A stretch of 64,000 bases of DNA from contig OX485809.1 in NCBI GenBank assembly GCA_950295325.1, positions 40,205,081 through 40,269,080 of the forward strand, read 5' to 3'. Every line of letters starts with the position of its first letter. Position 1 is the first letter of the stretch. This DNA is from Polytrichum commune (taxonomy: Eukaryota; Streptophyta; Polytrichopsida; Polytrichales; Polytrichaceae). Under the pieces are notes generated by a model. That model was not told the DNA's origin. It saw nothing but the letters and a program-made list of their open reading frames with translations, and did no database searches. The position numbers were made by a program, and so were the translations under genes. Shown one piece after another: positions 24,066 to 34,100 of this stretch.

Positions 24066-24558
24066 ATTTTTTGCTTGTTCTCGTTTCTTGTTCTTTGATT
24101 TGTAACAAATACGCGCAATGTGACTTGGTTTGCCATAATAGTGATAAGATTTTATGCCTTGGCGCGGAAATGATATGTCATTTTTGCCTTATCGCTATAC
24201 CATTGCAACATCCTTACCTTGAGGCTCATTCTCCTCGTGCTTCGACATCTCGTGCATCAAACGTGCCGTTACGTAGTCCAGTGTATCCATGGCGGTGATC
24301 AAGTATTTGAACGACGTCAACAAGTTCTTGAGCAAGATCATGAAAATATCTTCGTCCTTCTTGTATCTTACACATAAAAAACTTGCGGCGAATGAAAATG
24401 ATGTTACATAAATTTTTCGTCTCGTGAATGTTGCAAAGGGTATTCCACGCCTCTACGAGTCTTTTCCAACTCTTGATGTATTCAAGTTGGTTGTCCACCA
24501 AATTGAGACCAATGATGGACATGGCATTCTTGATGCGTCTTTGGTAGTCCTTCAACAC
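24066..24558 (-). pseudogene. Copia gag (UBN2-type) with damaged zinc knuckle
   Basis: The 110-codon frame at 24226-24558 includes LEYIKSWKRLVEAWNTLCNI and later FFMCKIQEGRRYFHDLAQEL, typical of plant copia gag. Closer to 24100 a CCHC knuckle is recognisable as YHYYGKPSHIARIC, in which the first two Cys are Tyr. Gag packages the element's RNA; this copy could not bind zinc normally. Confidence 0.75.
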
Positions 24559-24739
24559 TTTGATATCCGCATTAGAAGGTGAAGGTTCCTTGGATCAGTC
24601 CACAATATCCTAAAGATTCATGAATGCCAACAACATTTCAATTTTGAACTTCCAAATATTAAATTTCCCTCTATTGAACTTGTCAATGATTTTAACAGCC
24701 TCGTTTTCAAATGATGTCATTTTATGCTCAGATATACGC

Positions 24740-25450
24740 TCAAAACATTCAAACAATATGTTTTTCACCCTAAATGCCTTACACTCTCAAATATCTCAAG
24801 TTAGATCTTCTATACCTCGTAAAAGTTCTCAAGGCACTAAAATCATTCAATTAAGATCTTCTTCACTTCAAATGCCTTACATTTTCAAATCATTCAAATC
24901 TGATTTTCTACACCTCAAGAGAGTTTGAAAGACACTCAAATCATTCAAATAAGATTTTTTTACACCTCAAAAGAGTTCGAAAAATATTCAAATCACTCAA
25001 ATAATTTTTTTTTACCTCAAATGCCTTGCACTTTCAAATCATTCAAAGAATATTTTTTTACACCTCAATAGAATTCTAATGACACTCAAATCACTCAAAT
25101 GAAATCTCTTCAACTCAAATGCGTCTTACACTCTCAAAGAATCTTCTCAAAATTCAAGCCTCTCAAGTCATGTGATATTAGAGTCTAAGCACCTTCAAAG
25201 CTTTCAAAAAAAACTCTTGAACTCTCAAAACATTCAAGTCAAATGCTTTAAAGTCTAAACATCTCCAAACCTCTTACATAAGTTTCTCAACACTTAAGTC
25301 TCTGAAGTTATGTACTATTGAAGTCTACACACCTTCAAAGTTCTCAAAGAAACTCTTAAATGCTTAAAACATTCATGTTGAATGTTTGAAGTCTACGTAC
25401 CTCCAAATTTCTCAAATAAACCTCTCAACACTCAAGAAATTTAAATCACA
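24740..25450. repeat. Degenerate short tandem repeats in the copia leader
   Basis: Motifs such as CACTCAAATCATTCAAAT, TTTTACACCTCAA and CAAATGCCTTACA recur every several tens of bases with much variation. The tract lies between the 5' LTR and gag and is the likely cause of the long leader. It is not coding. Confidence 0.65.
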
Positions 25451-25627
25451 TGCTCTTACATCAAACATACATTCAAGCAAAAACAAAAAAACAAAAAAAA
25501 TTACAACAACAAAATGCGCCCTCGGACACCTCCAACGTTCCAAAGCGCCAACTCCTCGAGATCCACTCCACAAACTCAAATATCATCAAATCTATAGGCA
25601 CTTCACTTGCATGGTGGGCCCATAACC

Positions 25628-25895
25628 TATTAGATTCAATAGGAGATAAGATTGCACAAATATAAACACCTATACATAGGCATATGAGCAATGCTTGGAG
25701 TGAGATCGATGGTCTCATACTCTCCTTGCTTTGCATTTTATTGTTTTTCTTCTCTTCATCAGTTCACACAAACAATATGGGATAACTCGTATCCCTCTGC
25801 GAACTAGCATGGTAGCCTTATTCTAACCTTATTCTTTCTCATGTTTCTTCCTTTATTCTATTGACTACGAACAACCTAATACTCTATCTTCTACA
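25628..25895 (-). repeat. 5' LTR of the Ty1-copia element
   Basis: Partner of the LTR at 20582-20848, with about two dozen substitutions and two short indels by eye. Internally, just left of it, the element-strand sequence GGTTATGGGCCC may be a degraded primer-binding site for initiator Met-tRNA, but the match is poor. The right flank repeats the CCTAC duplication. Confidence 0.88.
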
Positions 25896-25900
25896 CCTAC

Positions 25901-27480
25901 TCTACTCAACATTAGTTTTCAATTCCTTGACAATTAGTGTTAGACAAAAATGTGCCGCTACCTTCCCTACAACCACCTCCCTTATTATATCCTTTTTATA
26001 TCCTTACTAACACTAAATTCAAACATATAACTGCCACATATTACCATAGTTGATATTTAGTGTTTGAGTTTACTATTCAATGTTACTTACTTTCATAGGG
26101 TTATTGATATTTAGTATATGCATTCATATTAAATGTAGTGATTTATTTTCTTTCCCTTAATCGCAATGTCTCTACTTAAGGGTGATGGATCCACATGAAT
26201 CAATTGATGTCTGTTTCTTTCTCCATCAGAAACAAATATTGACTTCTGGTGCTCTAGGCTTAATGTGTAAGGGAGAATGAGCATGATTTACATTAGCCTT
26301 TCTTTTTGAAATGAAGGGTGTGTCTCAAATGGAATGAATCTCAAATGTTGATACACTAAAAAATATTAAAAAATATTAAACCACAATTCTTGCACCAGGA
26401 AACTACACAGATGACTTTCATTGTACCTTAAAAGCAGGCTTACGATTCATGGCAACATTGTTATGGGGTTTTGTGAAAACCTACCTTTAAGGTCCACCCC
26501 AACCTAATTCAAAGATAGAATTTGCTTCGAGAAGAGAGAAACAAAATCCATGCTATGTAAGGTGTTCTCAAGATCTTCACTTCAACCTGCATAGTTGTCA
26601 TGATACCTCGGCCGGGAGTGCATACATTTGTGAATTCTACACAATAGGTTGGTAACAAATGTATCACCATGATTAGGTTTAAGTTATGAATGCATAAGCT
26701 TTCAAAATAGTATAAACAATTTCGAAACATTACTAAGATCCATGTCTTCTCACACATTCTAAATGAATGAAGTGCCATATATGTTCTATAGGGACCTTGC
26801 CGTGGTAATAAGATTGAAGGCTTTGTTTTTTGAGAATTGCAACATGTTTATTGTCAGCATGTGGTCAAAATATTCTCATGCCTAGGGTAAGTAGCATGTG
26901 GAGCTTAGCAATGTTATGTTTGGTGACATACACTAACTCTCAAAACTGAGTCAACCAGCAAAGCATCAAATTTTGGGAAGCCATATCTTGAGGTATTTTT
27001 CCCGAACTGTAAATTAGGTCAAATTAATGCGCAACTAAATTGGCTATCATCCTTCCAAATTTCAGCTTGAGTATTGTAACAATGTGAGAGAAAATGCATA
27101 TTGAATGAGCTTAGGTTTATTGACTCAAATTGGAACTATTTTTCATCACTCACCTTCAATTACAAGAATGAGTTCACAACACTGCCTAGTATTCTTCCTC
27201 TCACTTCTAGTTGGTAGTGTGGTCTCCTGGAACATTTTCTCTTATAGTTGTGAAGGTTTTCTTTGCCCATGAGAGCAGAAGAGGTTGAATGCTTCAACCT
27301 TGTTGCAGCATGGGCGTATATATATATATAAAAAAAAATTAATTAATTAATTTTTTTGTAACCAGATCAACAGAAAAAATCAACAAAATTGTGTTACATC
27401 ATGTCCAGGTCAACGCGTCCTAAGTAACAACCGCTACGAACGTCTTTCTGTTGATTTTTTGTTGATCCGGACGCATAATT
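25901..27480. other. AT-rich intergenic DNA with repeated TTTAGTG motifs
   Basis: TATTTAGTGTTTGA-like motifs occur on both sides of the copia insertion (20540-20570 and 26050-26070), so the retrotransposon probably landed in an AT-rich repeat. No gene is recognised. An inverted repeat of about 22 bp flanks a 60-base spacer at 27364-27471 (ATCAACAGAAAAAATCAAC and its imperfect complement), just after an AT-rich run at 27317-27356. Confidence 0.4.
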
Positions 27481-28138
27481 TCTACTAGTGGTAGCACACG
27501 TGAAATGTCCAAATTGTTGGGGATCACTCAATCTATATGCTCTAGGATTTGTAGAGAGTGTGTTCCTCATGATTGCTATAGGTGATTTTTGTGATAAGAC
27601 TAAGATCAAATTATTCCAGCATGATGGTCGCGATCGGTTTTGTGAGGGATGGAGAATCTCAATTACAAGCTCATTGTGTGAGTCACACAATTAAACATGG
27701 AGGCGGCGCAATTTTGTGTGGGGTTTTATGACTTCCCGTGGCACAGGCTACATGTACAAGATAGAGGGGAAGATGAGACTAGCTCTTTATCTTAGATTTC
27801 TCCAAGACATGGCCATGAAGACAATTGAATGGCACTGGTTCAACCCTTCTCATGTCATATTTTAGCATGATAATGATCCTAAACATACTGCAAAAATTTG
27901 ATGTACTTACTTGGCCTCCTCAATCACCTGACTTAAATCCGATGGAGCATGTGTGGGCACTTGTGGAACGGATATTAAATGAGTATCCAACACCAACCAA
28001 AGGAATGCTTCAATTGTGGGAGCGTGTGCAAGCTCCTTTTCATTCCATCACTCTTGACCAATGTCAAAAGTTCTAACACAGTAGCCCATTTGTATCCAAG
28101 TTGTTTTAGCTTCTAAAGGAGGGTGGACAAATTATTGA
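27480..28138 (+). pseudogene. Tc1-like (DD34E) transposase fossil
   Basis: Segments in three frames follow the order of a Tc1-type transposase: CDKTKIKLFQHDGRDR near 27590-27640, where the first catalytic Asp sits; HGGGAILCG then FMTSRGTGYMYKIEGKM near 27700-27775; HDNDPKHTAK near 27867-27896, with the second Asp; WPPQSPDLNPMEHVWALVER near 27911-27970, with the Glu; and a terminal SKGGWTNY-stop at 28112-28138. Several frameshifts and stops are present, and about eight residues are missing between the second Asp and the Glu. The family cuts and pastes at TA sites. Inverted repeats were not located. Confidence 0.8.
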
Positions 28139-28934
28139 TTTATAGGTAGATGTAGGTTACAATAATGAGTCAATGTATTTAGTTCTCTTCAAATCATTGC
28201 TTCTTCATGTGTAGTTTTGCATTTGACATGGGACTTTGGAAATGATGTACTCGATTTTGACTATTAACTTACATAAGTGAAAGTTTGTATGTTCTTGTTT
28301 TAATTTGCATGGCATTGTGTGTGAAACATAATGTTAGTGGGTCACTAAATCATATTTGAGAGTCAGTGTATAAGTCAAATGAACTTTAGTACCATCTAAA
28401 CATGCCATGTTTAATACAATGTGTAAGTACTCTAACAAAAAAATTACACCTTGTTATCATAAATATGCTTGCATTTGACTCAGTTGCATCACATGTTTTA
28501 TTTTAGTGCAATTACTGTGGGGGAGGAATTAGTGGTGACCAATAATACTGTGAGTTGAAATATCTTCAAAAGGTTATGATATCTTCACAATTATGAAGAT
28601 TTGAGCTCATAGAAACTAATTTCTTTACAATTAGCATAGCCCACAATAATTGCACTAGAAATGTAAGGAAAGAGGGAATTATTGCGCATGAGTGTACCTC
28701 ACATCCATCCAACATAAAAGTTCGATCCCCTATAGATTTGTGACCATTTCATCTCAATGACTTGGCCTAGACAAATCCAAGTTCTTTAAAGCTAATTTTG
28801 GTGTCAAATCAACTAAAAACAGTGGCATCTAGACTGCATATTAATTCAAGGCTTGTTATTGTTTGATGAATGAAGAGTACACTCGTATGGGATATTTCTC
28901 CCTCCTAGGCGTAGTATGTATCATTTACCCTCAG
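28139..28934. other. Spacer, no gene recognised
   Basis: AT-rich sequence with no exon-like frame apart from the stretch beginning at 28863 that leads into the candidate exon at 28935. It may contain the right end of the Tc1-like element, but no inverted repeat was recognised. Confidence 0.35.
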
Positions 28935-29008
28935 GTGGCATTTCACTCGGCAGATGAAATCCTTAAGTCGTACTGTAAATCCAAAAGTGATTCACTAGCA
29001 AAGGCAAT

Positions 29009-29905
29009 CTCAGAATTGGGGGACGTTAAATCCCCCCCCCCCCCCCCCCCACGAACTTTTCGGAGTGTCAGAGTCGGGCTAGGGCAGCCGCCCGGCCAGA
29101 AAATCTGAAATTTTTGGACCCGACCGAAAACTGCTGCCCGCCCGCCTGATTTCGAAAAAAACCATTGCCCTTGCATTCTTGAAGGCCACTTACTCACAAA
29201 TCCCATATTGAGTGCACTTCACCTTCAAGGGCCAAAATCCAATATATATGTTCACTTCCATTGAGTAAATATGCAATTGACTAGGGTTTCATTATCAAAG
29301 TGAAACCGTCAATAAAACATGTAATTAACTTGGAGTCAAAAATATTACAAAATTCCAGATATTAATTATTATAATTAACTCACTGGAATTGATTCCAGAA
29401 ATTATTTATTTAGAAATTAACTCACTGGAATTAATTCCAATAATTAATTAATGACAGTAAGTACATTTTATAATCAATTAGGTTTACTTAATTTGGTAAG
29501 CATAGTTTCTGATTTATTTGGGATTAATGAAGATTAATGAAGATTCATTAGACTTAATCATATTTATAATATTTTGTAATATTTTTGACTTCCAAGTTAA
29601 TTACATGTTTTATTGACGGTTTCACTTTGATAATGAAACCCTAGTCAATTGCTTATTTACTCAATGGAAGTGAACATATATATTGGATTTTGGCCCTTGA
29701 AGGTGAAGTGCACTCAATATGGGATTTGTGAGTAAGTGGCCTTCAAGAATGCAAGGGCAATGGTTTTTTCGAAATCGGGCGGGCGGGCAGCAGTTTTCGG
29801 TCGGGTCCAAAATTTTCAGATTTTCTGGCCGGGCGGCTGCCCCAGCCCGACTCTGACACTCCGAAAAGTTCGTGGGGGGGGGATTTAACGTCCCCCCTCA
29901 GAATT
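29009..29905. repeat. 9-bp target site duplication around the foldback element
   Basis: CTCAGAATT occurs at 29009-29017 and again at 29897-29905, exactly at the element's two ends. Nine bases is the typical Mutator-superfamily duplication length. Confidence 0.88.
29018..29896. mobile_element. MULE-like foldback element with about 330-bp inverted repeats
   Basis: The arms 29018-29353 and 29571-29896 are nearly identical reverse complements; only a handful of substitutions and the C/G-run length differ by eye. The termini read GGGGGACGTTAAATCC. The 217-bp centre is non-coding and contains a direct duplication (AATTAACTCACTGGAATT near 29373 and 29412). Long inverted repeats plus a 9-bp duplication point to the Mutator superfamily. 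Very low arm divergence suggests a young insertion, and a transcript across it would form a long hairpin. A diverged relative lies at 57695-58461. Confidence 0.85.
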
Positions 29906-30759
29906 GGCCTTGAAAGTATGGCTAAGCTTCCACCATGCCTTGATAACCAATTACGGTTACACTAACTTCGTAACTGCTTCATCTTCAGACATTTGACCTA
30001 TCATTACCGTAGATGATCTTTGGACACCATTTGTGAGATAGGAAGAATCACTTCCCACCTTAAAGAGTCTCGACAAAGAAACACATTACACAATTTCCTG
30101 CTTTCAATTTCCTATGTGCAAACTATTACATTATCAAAGCTCGTGCAAGCAGAAATGTAAGTGACTAGATCTTATTTGTTACTTGTTTGTTGAAAAGCTG
30201 TGTCCATCTACATTCATTATAATAGAATAGCATGGTCTGCAGCCTAAAGTGAGCACTGGCATTACACTAGTCTTTCCCCAACTCTATCCTTTTCATCGCA
30301 ATCCCTGAGAGGTGAGGAGCACGAATAATATTGACTACTTCTCTGAGTGGCAAATATGTACTACCCAGAAACCCTTAATTGACAAAGCTACTTTGTCAAA
30401 TATAAGAAAAGTTGTAGAAATATATTCAGAAGGTCCATTGCCATGGCAACAACATTGCATCAATGAAAATCACAACTTTATAAAATCAACCCTCTCAAAA
30501 TGATCAATTTGGCTTTCCATTGGAGTTTTATGTTTACCAGTATACAACCTCTGCACACACATTGACCACACAAAACCACATATATTGAAGTTTGAATTCT
30601 TGAACAGTTTTTTTCCTTGCATAACCTTTAAATTCAATATATTATGCACAAATCTTCCAATGCAAATGGCTCACTTAACCATTTGATACATTAATTCAAC
30701 AGTTAGGTCGTGGACGATATTTCCTTATGGAAAATTTAAGGGTTAATCTCTATTTGCAG

Positions 30760-30964
30760 GGACACTGAAGGAGCAGCTGAATGGCACTTGGATAAGAATG
30801 GAATTCCATACATGGAAGTCAGGGAGGAAGAGGCGGCAACTGCGGCACATGAAGATGTTCCAGAAGACATCCAAATGCCCAGAGAAATTTTAACTTATGA
30901 TATGGATGGAACTTTGCGCAAGTATGTGGCGACAATTGAAAACCCCTTGCTTAAGAGCAATTAA
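30760..30964 (+). CDS. Orphan exon-like frame, function unknown
   Basis: A CTATTTGCAG acceptor precedes a frame of 67 codons ending in TAA, containing EWHLDKNGIPYMEVREEEA and PREILTYDMDGTLRK. A GTATGTG donor at 30922 offers an alternative internal boundary. The charged, non-repetitive composition and splice signals look like a real exon. The DMDGTL string resembles HAD motif I, but that alone is not enough to assign a family. No convincing neighbouring exon of the same gene was confirmed; the stretch at 28935-29915 is a candidate. It lies tail-to-tail with the flavin monooxygenase gene. Confidence 0.35.
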
Positions 30965-31154
30965 GACTGAGAACCCACTAGAGCTCCCATTTGACTGATT
31001 TTTTAGCTACTCTATGCATCTTATCCTTGACGGATTGTAATGCTTCAGAATTTCTGAAAAAGCCCAAAGATCTACTACGTTTGCAGCAACAGACTCCTTC
31101 CATGTAAAAGCCACATCGAACATCAAACCTTTGAATATGGAATAAACTCATTTA

Positions 31155-34100
31155 TTATGTACCGCCAACCAGCATATTTAATGCTTTTTGTGCAAGGCGC
31201 ACTAATCGGATAGCTCGTAACAGCATTAAAAGCAAAGCAAAAACAAGTATAACACGGACCATCCAAGTCTCTCTAGCTCTCCACTTCGCTAATTGTTGTA
31301 CAGAGACTACTTGGGTATTAGCGGTTTTCTGCCACGGTTGTAATCTTGGCAATACTTTTGTCATTACCTTTAAGATTGCACGCTGGAGCTCCACTTGGAA
31401 CCTGCACATTCATATTTCTATTAAAAGAAGGCCCTTAAATATCAAACAATTGTGCAATTTTAAGCAACTCTGTTCAACTACAGACCAAGTGAACTGGGAT
31501 TGACGATTCAATCATAAAAATACTCCATATCCACTTTTCAAGAGAAGGCAAATTTGATATCTTGTTTTATGATCTGTTTAAAGTTTACACTTCAATAACA
31601 ACCCTTAAATATGTGCACTTTAAAGAGGGGCAATTGTAGTATGAACATACATGTTTGTTTTTGATACATCAAAACAAAGGTTCGCTGCTGCTGCCATCTC
31701 CGGCACACGTTGACTAGAAAAAAGTGTCAAAGCATCAGCTACACGCTTGGTCACAGAATTTTCATCGCTTTCTGTAGATGTTAATGATTGTTGAAGTAGT
31801 TGGTCTAATACTAGGCAGTCCTCTAGTGCCAAGCCTGTTCCTAGGTGAGTGACATTTAACAGCGAATGGGCAGCATCACCCAACAGTACCTGAACACCCA
31901 ACATATCCAATCCGAATTAATTTCAAGATTTTTATATGCCCACTAGCACAGGTTGGAAATATACTCAAGCTGAAATGTGTGTCACACACTTGAAATTAAT
32001 TTTTCGCCTATACCAGCAGTATCAAAGAGCCTATCTTCAAATCCCGTCTCTCATCATTCAAAAATGTCAAATTCAAATGCAGCTCATCATCAAAATCTGA
32101 ACATTTTTGAAGCTCACATTTTTTGAAAAGTGCTCTAATAAATTAGATTATATAAAACTCGTTGTAGCCAATTTTCATTTCTTTTCATCCTTGCCATTTC
32201 TGAACGTTTTGCTTGGTGAAACCAAAAGTTATGGATGTCATCATAAAAATAGTTAGTTTGTCCCCTGATAAAATTCAAAGAGAATTCCAACTGTAAATTC
32301 AAGGAATGCAAAGTCAAGGAATAACAATTTGCTTGTGGTTGTATGATGTTGTGGTGACAGAGCCTTGCAGACGCTCTTCAGCAGCAGCTAAACGTGCACT
32401 TGCTTCCCCACCGTCCTCAAATAATGTTGCCAGCTGCAAGTGCAATTAAACAAACACGAGAGAATATCACTACAATATCTCATCCTGTGCTTAGACTTCA
32501 GTTCTACTGCATCTTATCAGTAAAGTCCTGAAAATGAATGTGACGTCGTTTCTGAAGCATCCTAAACACTCACCAAGGTATTTAAAGGACCAGACCCCCG
32601 CCAGACTTTCCAACAAAGACATCAATAGAGTTATCCTTTAACTCAATGTATACATTTCGTCATGAGTTTGTTCCCCATGATTTCCCATTGGTTGTTTTGC
32701 ATGCAAAATCAATCGTTTCTTTCCATTTTGTAGTGCATGATCAAAGGTAGAGTTTAAATTTAAATGAAGAGGAACTTATTTCGGTTCATTGAGGGCCAAA
32801 CTCAACTTATCTAGCACCTCTTGAAATACGAAAATCGGTTTGACCGTCAATGAACTGATATAGAATGTTCTTCGTTCAAACCTCCATACTACCACCAAGC
32901 ATGCACCAAACACTTACCAAACATGGAAGGTGTTGTATGCAAAACAACCAACTCCCAACCAAAAGTCCTGTGGAGCTAAAGGATATGTCTATTGACCACA
33001 TTATTCTCTTTGATAGTTTCCTCCTAATATACCTCTGGGAAGCTTTCCGACATTTCTTTTGAAACGTCAGTAGCTGTGGAGCCCTTGATGCCCTGCAGAG
33101 TTAAACCCATGCTTCCATCACTGTTGGGAATCCCCCAAAGTAACTTGGAGTTTCTTGCAACAACAAGCATGCTTGGGCCATGTGTCTTCCCTTCTTCATC
33201 CACTTGTGTGCCCACAACATCCATTGGTACTCGAATTCTGATCCACACATACGCCCCACACCCTTCTTTGAGAAGCATTAACCCAAAATCATAACCTGCT
33301 TAAGGAGCCCTCCTTAAACTAAGTGGCAATTCACACTCTAACTTGAAGGCCCATGACCATTGGAATCTAAAATCTCTCATTGGCAGAAAATGCGGAGACT
33401 GTATCACTTGAGGGCCTAAGGGACCAAGAGAGTTTGTATGGATGAACAATCCTGCATGGAATCCTACATGGCATGCAATGGATAATAATGTTTCATGGTC
33501 TACCGGATTTTGCGTCTAGTTCACCTCAAAGAGGTGGGTCTAACACAAAACCGGGAGACAGGGACACTTCAAAATCTTATCAAAACCCTTGATTTACTAT
33601 ACCTCACTGTGTACAAGGGCCCACATGAATAGGATGGTAATGAAATAGCATTTGATTGAGAGCCTGGTCGCATATGTCTTTGCACACAAATTTCATATAG
33701 TTTTCCATGGTACAGCCTTTTGGAGGATGAGTTTCAAGGGCCCTTGCAATTTCCTGGTCACAGCCCTTGGCCACAGTGTAGAGTGGCCCAAAGTGGGATC
33801 AAGGCATTAAAATGGCATCACATCAACACATGATTCTCACCTTATGTGACGACCTGCAGGCACAGAGTGCAAAGTGGATTTAAAAGCGGGGATCTTGGTC
33901 TCCAATTCACCTCTTGTTTTAGAGTGAAGACCATCAGCCCCAACCAAAAGCTCAGCTGTCACAGATACAAGTTCGTCGTGGCTACCACTATGTATTGAAG
34001 GCCTAAACTCGGCCCTAGATTTATCAGGGTCCAACGCTTGCAGGGTCCATCCAAAGTGATAAGAAATTTGCTCTGGATAATTTGCCAGTCCAGAGTTAAT

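Larger units (their letters stand above)
20582..25895 (-). mobile_element. Complete but defective Ty1-copia LTR retrotransposon
   Basis: The element runs on the minus strand, with the 5' LTR at 25628-25895 and the 3' LTR at 20582-20848. It is flanked by a 5-bp duplication, CCTAC. Internal order from right to left is leader with degenerate short repeats, gag, protease, integrase, reverse transcriptase and RNase H. Integrase before reverse transcriptase defines Ty1-copia. The frame is broken repeatedly and key residues are lost, although the terminal RT/RNase H frame is still open for 316 codons. LTR divergence near 10% suggests an old insertion. It landed close beside the pogo fossil that ends at 20526. 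Confidence 0.9.
28935..29915 (+). other. Candidate coding exon split by the foldback transposon
   Basis: After a TTTACCCTCAG acceptor, the frame VAFHSADEILKSYCKSKSDS...LAKAISEL reads protein-like up to 29017. Removing the element at 29018-29896 and one copy of its 9-bp duplication continues it in frame with ALK and a GTATGG donor at 29916. No family was recognised. If this is a real exon, the insertion would have disrupted the gene or made it rely on splicing around the element. It may share a gene with the exon-like stretch at 30760-30964. Confidence 0.3.
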
